A stretch of DNA of 37,024 bases from Chara braunii (GCA_003427395.1 BFEA01000064.1:776807-813830), one strand, 5' to 3'; shown: positions 10,341 to 19,617, numbered from the stretch's first letter. The notes: generated by a model from the sequence alone, not told the origin. Translations and numbers: made by a program.

Positions 10341-10674
10341 CGGTTCATCAAGGCGCACGGGCACACTTAGATGCAGTCCCGCGATCCATTGAGGGCGCGC
10401 ATCAAGGGGGCACCATTCAAGGGCTCACCAAGGGCACATGCTAGGGGAGCTCACCGAGCAGGGGGCGCCAAGGACAGGCGCTGACCTGGACTCGCTGCAT
10501 GGGCGCACAGAAGGCCGAGCGGTTTAAGCGGGAGTGACGAGAAACGATACAGCGAACAAGTACATCGGAAACCAAGCGAGTTGGGTGCGCACGAAGGGGA
10601 ACCAAGACGTTTGAAAGACAATATTGTGGACCGGGCGTTCGAACAGGTGTCGCGGGAAGCGGACGGATCGAGTA

Positions 10675-11020
10675 GGTACTTTGTGAGTCGGACTTTCTGA
10701 AAGGGACCTTTGTGAATCGGGCCTTCTGAAAGGAGACTTTGCGATCCGGGCTTCATCAAAGGAGACTTTGCGATCCGGGCTTTCTGAAAGGGAACTTTGT
10801 GAACCGGGCCTTCTGAAAGGGGACTTTGTGAACCAGGCCTTCTGAAAAGGGACTTCGTGAAACAGGGCTTTCTGAAGAGGTACATATTGAACCAGGCCTT
10901 CTGAAGAGGTACATTCCGAACAGGGCTCTCTGAAGAGGTACATGGTGCAACGGGCTTCCTGAAGAGGTATTTCTGGATCGGCCTTTTTGAAGAGACATAA
11001 TGTGAGAAAGGCTCTTGGGA
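10675..11020. repeat. 29-bp tandem array 1
   Basis: About 12 units of the type GAACCGGGCCTTCTGAAGAG followed by GTACATTGT, with period 29-30 bp. The first units carry GGGACTTTGT in place of GGTACATTGT, so two subfamilies are arranged in blocks. Minus-strand frames such as FRRPGSQS repeats are by-products. Confidence 0.9.
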
Positions 11021-11389
11021 GGGCGCACTTGCTTGTGGGATCGCGACTCAACGCACCCTGAGACTGCAGAGGCATCCTTGGGAAGTGACGACGACAGCGT
11101 AGTGAGGAATGGTCACAGTTGACCTTGAGCTCTGGCCCCAGTGGGCGCGAGAAGCTACTTCAGATACGGAAAATTCGAGCACAGTTCCTTTGGATCGGCG
11201 GGCACGTTACAGGCGTCATCCCATTGGGCGGAGAATCCAACCTAGACTATTAGTAAGATCAGTTGGGACTCAAACTGATTTTCTTGATCTTGAAGCGGGA
11301 ACTACTTCTGGGACTGGGAACAGTGCAGTGGACCCTATTATTCTAGACTACATGGGAATGCATAGATTGTTTCTTCCGAATGCTGGATC

Positions 11390-11466
11390 GTGAGTTTCTC
11401 TTCTTCGCATCTTCATTGGATCTCGGTGCTCAATGTGTGGTTCTGCACTAACGAGGTTTCTTGCAG
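11390..11466 (+). other. Probable 77-nt spliceosomal intron, copy 1
   Basis: The donor is GATC|GTGAGT at 11390, a branch-site match GCACTAACGAG lies about 20 nt before the 3' end, and the pyrimidine-rich TTTCTTGCAG ends at 11466. The corresponding segment at 12952-13028 has the same length and keeps all three signals. No protein frame continues convincingly across the junction, so it may be an intron in a non-coding leader. Confidence 0.6.
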
Positions 11467-11564
11467 GTCATAGGAGCCCCGACCAACCCTCTCGCGGGTG
11501 ACAGACGCGGCGCGAGGTATAGGGTTTGGACGGCATGCCGACAGACCACTTCTACCGGTCAACA

Positions 11565-11855
11565 ACGGATGCGCATCAGCGCACAGCCCCCGCGCATGAG
11601 TCGGGACACCGCATGCATGGGCGTGCATCAGCGCACAGCCCCCGCGCACGGGACGGGACACCGCGCGCACGAGCGCGCGTCAGCGCGCAACCCCCTCGCA
11701 TGGGTTGGGACACCGTGCGCACGAGCACGCATCAGCGCGCAGCCCCCGCACATGGATCGGGACACCACGCGCACGGGCGCGCATCAGCGCGCAGCCGCCT
11801 CGCATAGATCGAGACATCCCCCGCACGGGCGCGCATCAACAAGCAGCCCCGTGGG
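11565..11855. repeat. 51-bp GC-rich tandem array 2
   Basis: About five to six units (GCGCATGAGTCGGGACACC and variants) are at about 11593, 11646, 11697, 11750 and 11801. They are of the same family as 8480-8800 but more diverged. Confidence 0.88.
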
Positions 11856-12150
11856 GAAGATTGAGCGCCGGACGCGCGGGCGCACGCCAAAGGGCGCAGA
11901 GCACGGATGGGCACCAAGGGCGCAACGCACGGATAGGCACCAAGGGCGCAACCCAAGGGCGCACACCAAGGGCGCTGGGGCACACCCGAGGGGCGCACGG
12001 GCGCACCAAGGGCACTCACCAAGGACGCACACCGGGGGGGGCACCAGGGACAGGCGCTGATGTGGACTCGTCGCACGGACGCACTAAGGGCACACGCCAA
12101 GGGCGCTCACCTGGGGCCACCAAGGACAGGCGCCGGCGTGGACTTATTGT
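11856..12150. repeat. Short GC-rich direct repeats, AAGGGCGCA type
   Basis: Irregular units of CACCAAGGGCGC / CGCACGGAT and AAGGGCGCACACC occur about every 20-30 bases. A thinner version lies at 10390-10500 in copy 1. No gene is seen. Confidence 0.7.
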
Positions 12151-12274
12151 ATGGGCGCACCGAAGGCCGGGCGGTTTAAGCGGAAGTAACAGGATACGGT
12201 ACGGCGAACAGGTCCATCGGAAACCAAACGAGTTAGGCGAGCACGCGGAGGAGCCAAGATGTTTGAAAGACAAC

Positions 12275-12560
12275 ATTGTGCATTGGGCTCTCCGAAGAGG
12301 TACGTTGTGAACCGGGATTTCCGACGAGGTACATTGTGAATCGGGCCTTCCGAAGAGGTACGTTGTGAACCGGGCCTTCTGAAGAGGTACATTCTGAACT
12401 GGGCCTTCTGAAGAGGTACATTGTGAACCGGGCTTCTGAAGAGGTACATTGTGAACCGGGCTTTCTTAAGAGGTACATTGTGAACCGGGCCTTCTGGAGA
12501 GGTACATTGCGAACCGGGCTTTTCTGAAGAGGCACATCGTGAACCAAACTTTTGAAAGGA
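12275..12560. repeat. 29-bp tandem array 2
   Basis: About ten units of GAACCGGGCCTTCTGAAGAG plus GTACATTGT. They are more uniform than array 1, which suggests later homogenisation. Confidence 0.9.
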
Positions 12561-12951
12561 GTGACATAGTGAAGGCATCGCGAGGCGCACTTGTTTGTGA
12601 GATCGAAACTCAACACATCCGGGGTTCGCGAAGGGACCCCAGAGGAGTGAGGGCGACAGTGGAGGAAGGGGTGGTCATAGTTGACCTTGAGCTCTGGCCC
12701 CAGTGGGAGCGAGAAACTACTTCAGATACGGAAAGTTCGAGCATAGTTCCTTGAGATCGACGGGCACGTTACAGGCGTCATCCCATTGGGTGGAGAATCC
12801 GACCTAGACTATTAGTAAGATCAGTCAGGCTCAAACTGATTTTCTTGATCTAGACGCCGGAACTACTTTTGGGACTGGGAACAGTGCAGTGGACCCTATT
12901 ATTCTAGACTATATGAGAAGGGTATATATTGTTTCTTCCGAGTGCTGAATC

Positions 12952-13028
12952 GTGAGTTTCTCTTCTTCGCATCTTCATTGGATCTCAGTGATCAATGTAT
13001 GGTTTTGCACTAACCAGGTTTCTTGCAG
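12952..13028 (+). other. Probable 77-nt spliceosomal intron, copy 2
   Basis: The donor is GAATC|GTGAGT, the branch-like site is GCACTAACCAG, and the acceptor is TTTCTTGCAG. Length equals copy 1. The substitutions between the copies leave the splice signals intact. Confidence 0.6.
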
Positions 13029-13265
13029 GTTACAGGAGCCCCGACCAACCCTACCGTGGGTGACAGACGTGGCGCGAGGTATAGGGTTTGGACGGCGTGC
13101 CGACAGACCCTTCCTACCGGTCGACAACGTCACCTCCCTCCCACAACTAACCCCTCTCAAACAGGAGTGTATCACAACGACCAGTGCAGGAACAAAACAC
13201 TAGAATACCGTTCTCAGGCTAGTCAAAACATCAGGAAAAAAAAGATTCAACAAATTCATGAGACC

Positions 13266-13600
13266 ACTAAAATTCTAAAAAGTTAGAGATCACTATTCAA
13301 GATCAGAGACGAGGCTCTGATTTACGATCGTCAATATGAAAGGAACAAATCGATATTATTCAGAAATTTTGGAGATCATTCATGATCTCACTGTCTTAAA
13401 TCAAGTTTGTAGATTATTCTTCATGAGTTCATTGAGACTCTAAAAAATTAGAAAACATTTTCTCGAGATCAGAGGGGAAACTCTGATTTACCATCATCAA
13501 CATGATAGGATCAAATCGGGAATTATTCGAAAAATTTTGAATTCATTCATGAGCCCACAGTTCTTGAATCAAATTAGAATTGAAAAACCTAAAGCTACCT
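13266..13600. repeat. Two ~170-bp AT-rich direct repeats with an internal hairpin
   Basis: The units begin TTCTAAAAAGTTAGA (13270) and CTCTAAAAAATTAGA (13437). Both share CTCTGATTTACSATC and ATTATTCRRAAATTTTG. Each carries ATCAGAG ... CTCTGAT with a 6-9 nt loop, a 7-bp stem kept in both units although the loops differ. Confidence 0.7.
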
Positions 13601-13739
13601 GTCATGAGAAAATCAAATAGAAAACTCCAAAAGATTAAATTCGAAAACCAGAGATTATAATTGAAAAATCGGATAAAAATCGAAATCAGGTTGCTATCTT
13701 GAAAAACGGAGGTCACTCAAGCCACGAAGAGCAAAACTG

Positions 13740-14600
13740 TCGATTAAAGCATATAAAGTAACCTCTCATCATGATGTGTCTGTCTCCCCCAAACCTTCAC
13801 CCCCTCCCTTATCGGCCCGAAGGCAACTCAGCCATCACATGACCACTCTCTCGGCCATAAAAAAAAGACTGAACAATAAGGACTAACAGACCGTGGCTTC
13901 ACTTTACCCCTCACTTGCCACGTAGCAAGACAAAACCACCGAACCTGCCGGTGACCCCTCACTAGTAGTCCGGGGGGTAACAGACCTTCCATGCCCTTCG
14001 TTGCCCTTCAGCACCTAACTTTTTCGTTGGACACGTGACACCCCGCCATTCGTAGCTCTGATGATGATGCTGGCAGCCATACCCTTCGCAGCCCTTCACA
14101 ATCAGCCTCTTTGTAGTAGCCTCATCCTCTACGCACGATGCATCACCCTTATCGCCATCCTTCCCATCATCATCCCTTTACCCAAAACCTCTCAACCACC
14201 ACCTCACACCACCTCGAATCCACTCCCCCCAGCACCGCATCCCACCGCCGCTTATTGCAGTCCAGCGCCGCTTGATTTGACTCCGCACTGCTCCGCCGCA
14301 TGTCACCGCTCGGCGCTCGGCGCCACCCGGCCTGACTGCGAGGGCGGGGCGCAGCGCTCCCGGCCGCACTGCGCCGACCGCCCCGTGGCCTCATCACCTG
14401 ATTCATCTCTACCCCCCTTGGCAGACGGATTAATCTAGGGTGTAGGGGTATTTACTTGGGTGGTGGAGTCACACCCTATGCTAAGAATAGGCCAGAATAT
14501 GCCCCTTCAGCAGCTTCCGAAATAGAGCACAAAAGGCCACCCTAAATCTGACAAGAGCCACTTTTAGACCCCCCGTGAACTTGCACCGTTGCACGTTTTG
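13740..14600. other. No recognisable feature
   Basis: This is pyrimidine-rich sequence with a GC-rich part at 14230-14400. Open frames on both strands (longest 125 codons, plus strand, 14061-14438) are Pro/Ala/Ser-rich and match nothing I know. Confidence 0.5.
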
Positions 14601-14618
14601 GAACTCACACCATGACAG

Positions 14619-14744
14619 GGGAGCCACTTTTTTTTTCTTTTTTTTTTTTTTGTTATTCCCCTTGGACCACAGCCCAGACTGATCAGAACAGAAACTACAC
14701 TTGATCTTAGCCAAAAGGCCGAGAAAGGTAAAGGGAGTCACTTT
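14619..14744 (-). mobile_element. U2 snRNA-derived retroposon with A-tail and 12-bp TSD
   Basis: On the minus strand, 14730 downward reads TACCTTTCTCGGCCTTTTGG and then CTAAGATCAAGTGTAGT and CTGTTCTGATCAGT. This is about the first 50 nt of plant U2 snRNA, including the branch-point recognition region (GTGTAGT). It then leaves U2 (CTGGGCTGTGGTCC), continues to AATAAC and enters an A-rich tail (T-run 14631-14651). GGGAGCCACTTT (14619-14630) lies directly beyond the tail, and GGGAGTCACTTT (14733-14744) directly before the head. This is a 12-bp target-site duplication with one mismatch. The missing Sm site and 3' stem-loops rule out a functional U2 gene. Confidence 0.85.
14678..14730 (-). pseudogene. 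U2 snRNA 5' domain (retropseudogene part)
   Basis: About 50 nt match the U2 5' end, covering stem-loop I and the branch-site pairing segment. The start fits the plant form (TACCTTTC). Differences from the canonical sequence as I remember it are few and lie after GTGTAGT. Confidence 0.85.
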
Positions 14745-14759
14745 GTCTTTTCTTTTGCC

Positions 14760-14923
14760 NNNNNNNNNNNNNNNNNNNNNNNNNNNNNNNNNNNNNNNNN
14801 NNNNNNNNNNNNNNNNNNNNNNNNNNNNNNNNNNNNNNNNNNNNNNNNNNNNNNNNNNNNNNNNNNNNNNNNNNNNNNNNNNNNNNNNNNNNNNNNNNNN
14901 NNNNNNNNNNNNNNNNNNNNNNN
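14760..14923. other. Assembly gap (164 Ns)
   Basis: A run of N. Pyrimidine-rich sequence is on both sides, so the gap may hide a low-complexity tract. Confidence 0.99.
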
Positions 14924-15145
14924 CCCTCTTTTTTTTTTTGAAGGCCCATGTACAAGGCCTCTATCCTGGTGGTGGTAAGAGAACCATTGGGATTGAGGCT
15001 TTGCCAGGCGGGCCGCTCCATCTATTGGTGGGGAGCAACACCTGCTGGGAACCGGGTCCAGCGTCCCTCAATACCTCTTTTCAGAACAACCCGTCTTGAA
15101 GGTGGCGCCATTGTGCTGGAAACCGGGTCCAGCGTCCCAGACTCA
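14924..15145 (-). mobile_element. SINE-like fragment B and a second core
   Basis: A T-run at about 14929-14939 (A-tail on the minus strand) is followed by GCTCCATCTATTGGTGGGG, AGCAACACCTGCTGGGAACC and the core AACCGGGTCCAGCGTCCC at 15050-15067. About 50 bp match fragment A (664-752). A further core, AACCGGGTCCAGCGTCCC, is at 15121-15138. The cores at 15050 and 15121 are identical and about 71 bp apart. Confidence 0.4.
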
Positions 15146-15520
15146 ATCTACTGTTTCATACCTATCCTGCAGCAGGATCGGTTATTGGGAGGGAAACACT
15201 GGGGGGCACCGGTTGGGTCTCCTCCCATCCCCTAGCCTCTGCCATCCACCTACTATCCTCGTGGCGCCTATTGTGTCTTTGCCTTCTGCAATAGAGTATG
15301 TTGAAAAGGCTGGAACACCAGAAAGGTTGAAAAAGACTGAAGTCAGCTACCAAACAGCTGAAAACATGCTGAATCCTACTAAAACAAAAAAGGAGGGAAC
15401 CCCGGGAAGTAGGTTCATATCACATCAGAGTTCGTAAGTGGTCAAAAAAGCATGCACCAACAACTTTGTCATGGCCTGAGTTCAAGAGGCCGTTGACCCG
15501 TTGTAACTTGCGCCTGCGGT
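15146..15520. other. No recognisable feature
   Basis: This is mixed-composition sequence. A plus frame across 15096-15437 (113 codons) has no known motif. Confidence 0.4.
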
Positions 15521-15524
15521 GGAG

Positions 15525-15615
15525 TCAGGGTGGTAGTTTGTGATAGGCACTGGATTCAGGGTGGTAGTTTGTAATAGGCACTTGATTCAGGGTGGTAGTT
15601 TGTAATAGGCACTTG
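15525..15615. repeat. 31-bp minisatellite, three units
   Basis: TCAGGGTGGTAGTTTGTAAT with TAGGCACTTGAT-type ends starts at 15525, 15556 and 15587. The units differ at only one or two positions, so the array is young. Confidence 0.95.
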
Positions 15616-15650
15616 TGGCGCAGGTATCCGTCCGTTCACAGGTACGGGCC

Positions 15651-15710
15651 GTCCCACAATTTTTTTTTTATTTTTATTTTTTATTTTTTTTTTTTTGTCC
15701 CACAATTTTT
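15651..15710. repeat. T-rich tract flanked by a 14-bp direct repeat
   Basis: GTCCCACAATTTTT occurs at 15651-15664 and 15697-15710. Only T with a few A lies between. The pattern fits a retroposition event that left just an A-tail between its target-site duplications. A simple slippage duplication is also possible. Confidence 0.6.
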
Positions 15711-15761
15711 CATTTGCGGTAGTAGTGTCATTCCTGGGGCCTGGACCGACTAGCAACGCGT

Positions 15762-15837
15762 AAAACGGTGTGTGGCGCCCGTTTTGCATTTAAAAACAAA
15801 AACAAAAAAAACCGTTTTTGTTTTTCAAAAATGCAAA
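15762..15837. other. Two adjacent inverted repeats
   Basis: AAAACGG (15762-15768) pairs with CCGTTTT (15779-15785). Directly next to it, TTTGCATTT then AAAAACAAAAAC (15783-15803) pairs with GTTTTTGTTTTT then CAAAAATGCAAA (15814-15837), giving about 21 bp with a 3-nt bulge. The A/T-rich stem could be chance. Confidence 0.6.
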
Positions 15838-16175
15838 GTAAAGAACCCGCCAGCAAAATCCCTGCGTCACGCTGACGGCCTCATCATGACAGTGGAGTAG
15901 CGGTAGCACACTTCACGGGCATGCTGTTTCGAGGGGGTTGTGTGTTGTAAGTTGGGCGGTGCATCTGAATGCGGCCGCGCGTCGGTCGTCTTCACGTGCA
16001 TGTGGACGTACCATGGAGGCATGTGCACCGACTTGGACAATCAACGAAACCAAGAGTAGAAACATTCCAGCCGATTGGCGGACAGTGCCGGACACCTCTT
16101 TCCATTTGTGGAGAGGGGAGAGGTTGACGCTGTGTGTGTTGCGTTTTTGGTTGTGGCGGAATCCTACGGAGCATT

Positions 16176-17132
16176 TTAGCCAGTAGTACATACGGTGGAC
16201 ATTGCCGCCGAACTGTCACGCTGCGGTAGGGCGAGGGGGGGTCTGGCCGCTGTGTCCGTGGTGAGGTGCCGTGGACGGTGGGACTCTTGGTACTCACCTG
16301 AAAGAACCACCGTACGTCTCCCTGGCCGAACTGATGCGGAAGGCGGTGTGTGAGAACCACTTCTCTGTACGCTCCCTTCACCCATTACCGAGGACGGTGT
16401 GAGGCCATAAGGAGGGTTCGGGGTGGGTGGGAGTTGGGTGGGGGTTACTGGAGGCGGGTTACGGGACGGCCCTCCCGTACGTGTCCCTGACCGAACTGAT
16501 GAGGAAGGCGGTGTGTGAGAAGACTCATCCCCGGTGAGCGGGGACGGAGTGGCCGCAGGTGGGCGTGGAGAAGATCCACACCCACGTGCTGTGTGATGCG
16601 TTCCGAACTCCCTGACGACTGGGGATGGAGTGGCCGCAGGTACACCGCCGGGAGATCCACACCGGGGAGGTGTGTGCGAGGAGGTTGTGTACAAGGCAAC
16701 AGCCTCACCTCCAACATTGACATACTCCGGTGTACACACACCAGCATCAATGTTCCGGATGATGCGATTGAGGACGTACTCAGATGACGCGGCAGGCGGA
16801 CTGTGCTGCTGCATGACAGCACCATCACACCAAGACTCCGGTGACACGCTGTGACTCGTTTGGCCAATGGGCGAGATCGCAGCTGCACCGCCTGACTGCT
16901 GCTGCTGGGAAGGCATCGTGTCAGAGTTCAGAGAACTCAGAGTGGACGGAATGGGACTGCCATGGTTGTTTCGTGCATCACGAGCCGGAGACGTGTCACA
17001 GATGCCCTCGTGACGATCGTCCATGGGCGGGGTGAGCCCTTCGGCCATAGCCATTGCACGTGTTCTCAGACGCTCACGGAGACTGTGCTCATCCTCCCCG
17101 CCCATACCGATTCTGAACCCGGGAACAGGCGT
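16176..17132 (-). pseudogene. Pro/Ser/Thr-rich open frame cut by the LTR element
   Basis: A minus-strand frame stays open for about 319 codons from the LTR boundary at 17132 to a stop at 16176. I do not recognise the protein. It begins with a charged part (GGEDEHSLRERLRTRAMAMAE), here noted by its EHSLRERLRTRAMA, followed by a QQQQ/SGGAAA linker. Then come several related modules with SHTPP...SVR.G.RT and AATPSP. A good splice donor (CAG|GTGAGT, about 16297) follows VVLSG in the frame, so the true exon may end there. The frame's N-terminal part would lie beyond the inserted element, outside the window. GC-rich repeats could also keep such a frame open without a gene. Confidence 0.35.
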
Positions 17133-18002
17133 TGTCAAGCACATCGGTCCGGCACCGCACGTGGCAGCGCGGGACCCTCTCGGCCGCGTCACGCAGGAGT
17201 TGGTTTAAAATCCTTCGCCGCAAATATACTATATGGAGCTTCCTTCGGCCGCTCCGGCCGAGTGCGCCAGCCATACCTCTCGCGAGCCCCTACGACAGGA
17301 TAGGGGCCTACGTGAGGCACAACTTACCTCCACCTTGCAGGAGCTGTCACCTCCCTTCGGTGGGCGTATCCCCTCCGAGCTAGCAGTCCACAGTACGAAA
17401 GTTGATCAGTTGCAATCGCAGAGGTGGACCAGCCGAGGGCGTTTCTCGTTCGCTATAGCATAGGGGGTACGCGCGGTAATACGCCTATCAGGCCCGCACG
17501 CGAGCCGACATCTTGGGGGGCTGAAGTCCCAAGCGCGGCTTGTCGTCGGTCGACTAGGACGCGTCCCACACACCACGCGCACACCACTTTACAAACACAA
17601 AAATAAAACGCACACACACACACACACACACATCGAACAACGCGATAACATTCCTAGTCCCTTCAGTAGCTGCCCCATAACTTCCCGGCGTGGAAATCGG
17701 ATAGGCGTCGCGCGCGAGACTTAATATAAAACCGCATCGACTCGCAATGCAAGCGCACGCAAGCAGTCGCAATGATGGCGTACTATGTAGTACCCATACT
17801 CAAGCGGTCCTCGTTGACTTCGAGGGTCGCATTCGACACTCAAGTATCGGCTGACACGCGCCTTGAGGGTTAATCTCTCGACGCTGGACAACCGCCAAGC
17901 GAGGTTAAAGACCACACACCCTCTTCTGCACTCTGTGCAGAGTGGGTGGTACACAGGTCTATACCTGTGGTGGCAGTCGTTTCTTACTGCCCTGGAGATG
18001 AC

Positions 18003-19617
18003 TCCCACTCCGGGCCTGAGTGAAAGTCAAGGGGTTTGACTTTGACGGCTGCCACGGACTACGACGTCCAACTATAAAAATTAACAAGCAAAATCATCCA
18101 ATAAATAAATAAACATCCCACCACTTATATATCAAATCAAATATCGACATAACAACAAAAGAAGGGGAAACATAGACCCATCAGGTATGCAGATCGCGCG
18201 ACACATGGTTGTCATTCTCACTCCCTCTAAAGTATGACTCATATACTAAGCTTCAAAATACTAACCTGCATAGCACACAGGCACACACAATAGCTACGTT
18301 GCCATACACCAATGTGGTCAACTTTACTGTTCCCTGCAACTCACCCCACGCCTCACACACTCAAGCCCCAGCCATGGTCAAAATCTCCATAAATCTCACA
18401 AGTTCTTTAATGGCCATTAAAAGAAGACCGGTTAAAACCTTCAAAGAAACATATCAAGTCTCAGGGCTAAGGCAATTGAGTTGAGGTATAGGTATGAGCG
18501 AAGTTGTGTCGTGAGCCGACAAGTCGGCGATCAACCAACCGACCTGTTATCAGTGATAACAGGAAATCCTCGTAGGATTTAAACTGAAGCTAGTCCAAAT
18601 CCTGAATTAAACGACCAAAAGGACCTGTAACACAAGACAGGTCAACGCCCCAAGCTAAAACCATAAGCCTCTCGAGAATAATCATCATACCACAATCTCT
18701 CTCAGAGTCTTTCCTAATAACTAAGCTTAAGTCTACCTCTAAGCCAGCGCCCAAAGAAAGGTAGACTCATGGCATAATCTCCCCCATCCAGGGTGGATTA
18801 CCAAAANTCCCACTCCGGGCCTGAGTGAAAGTCAAGGGGTTTGACTTTGACGGCTGCCACGGACTACGACGTCCAACTATAAAAATTAACAAGCAAAATC
18901 ATCCAATAAATAAATAAACATCCCACCACTTATATATCAAATCAAATATCGAGATAACAACAAAAGAATGGGAAACATAGACCCATCAGGTATGCAGATC
19001 GCGCGACACATGGTTGTCATTCTCACTGCCTCCAAAGTATGACTCATATACTAAGCTTCAAAACACTAACCTGCATAACACACAAGCACACGCAATAGCC
19101 ANGTTGCCATGCACCAATGTGGTCAACTTTACTGTTCCCTGCAACTCACCCCACGCCTCACACACTCAAGCCCCAGCCATTGTCAAAATCTCCATAAATC
19201 TCACAAGTTCTTTATAATGGTCATTAAAAGAAGTCCGATTAAAACCTTCAAAGAAACATATCAAGTCTCAGGGCGAAGGCAATCGAGTTGAGGTACAGGT
19301 ATGAGCGAAGTTGTGTCGTGAGCCGACAAGTCGGCGATCAACCAACCGACTTGTTATCAGTGATAACAGAAGATGATCCTCGTAGGATTTAAACTGAAGC
19401 TAGTCCAAATCCTGAATTAAACGACCAAAAGGACCTGTAACACAGGACANGTCCACGCCCCAAGCTAAAACCATAAGTCTCTGGAGAATAATCATTATAC
19501 CACAATCTCTCTCAGAGTCTCTCCTAATAACTAAGCTTAAGTCTACCTCTAAGCCAGCGCCCAAAGAAAGGTAGACTCATGGCATAATCTCCCCCATCCA
19601 GGGTGGATTACCAAAAT
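18003..19617. repeat. ~804-bp tandem duplication in the 3' LTR, joined at a single N
   Basis: TCCCACTCCGGGCCTGAGTG starts near 18001 and again at 18807, directly after the lone N at 18806. The other LTR has one copy (31729 on). The second unit is nearly identical to the 5' LTR, including Ns at the same places, while the first differs by several percent. An assembly join is the likeliest cause. Confidence 0.85.

Larger units (their letters stand above)
10490..11560 (+). repeat. Duplicated segment with 29-bp array and intron, copy 1
   Basis: It begins GCATGGGCGCACAGAAGGCC, then AGCGGTTTAAGCGG and GAAACCAAGCGAGTTGGG. It then has the 29-bp array, TTGACCTTGAGCTCTGGCCCC (11119, shortened) and ATTAGTAAGATCAGT, the intron, and ACCGGTCAACAACG. 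All blocks recur in the same order in 12150-13126. Confidence 0.85.
7442..13126 (+). mobile_element. Composite GC-rich block of LTR-like units with nested tandem arrays
   Basis: Two copies of TGTCRGGCGGCTCCARCC begin at 7442 and 8802, and both continue TACACCGCCCTTTACTTCC. A TATA-type box follows in each (8291 and 9596), then GC-rich arrays. Downstream, a segment with a 29-bp array and a 77-nt intron occurs twice (about 10490-11560 and 12150-13126), each ending GCCGACAGACC then CTACCGGTC. The start TGTCGGGC and the ends GCCGACA or GGTCGACA could be short inverted LTR termini. No target-site duplication or coding domain was found, so the block may be tandem or recombined solo LTRs, or a non-coding element. 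Strand is inferred from TATA box and intron direction. Confidence 0.5.
12150..13126 (+). repeat. Duplicated segment with 29-bp array and intron, copy 2
   Basis: It has the same block order as 10490-11560, with scattered substitutions. An indel-level change at 12752 (TTGAGATCGA versus TTTGGATCGG) breaks the frame that is open in copy 1 (11109-11393). Confidence 0.85.

Noticed and set aside
8067-10392. Long Arg/Ala/Pro-rich frames on both strands (up to about 246 codons)
   Set aside because: They run over 50-51-bp GC-rich tandem arrays and are open in several frames at once. No domain is visible.
8480-12560. CRISPR-like direct repeats
   Set aside because: The repeats are head-to-tail without unique spacers and the DNA is eukaryotic.
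10451-12616. Minus-strand frames with repeated FRRPGSQS / SEGP motifs
   Set aside because: They are translations of the 29-bp array. Different frames give equally good repeats, so there is no sign of coding selection.
14678-14730. Functional U2 snRNA gene
   Set aside because: Only the first ~50 nt are present. The Sm site and 3' stem-loops are missing and an A-tail with TSD follows.
16176-17192. A 338-codon protein starting at 17192
   Set aside because: The first ~20 codons lie in the LTR, so this start is an accident of the insertion. Only the part up to 17132 belongs to the older frame.
15938-17463. Plus-strand frames opposite the Pro/Ser-rich frame
   Set aside because: They are short shadows of GC-rich sequence without motifs, and some cross the LTR boundary.
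18209-19291. Repeated plus-strand frames (MSFSLPxKYDSYTKLQ type) in both LTRs
   Set aside because: They are antisense to the element, lie in the duplicated LTR segment and have no recognised domain. Their copy number only reflects the LTR copies.
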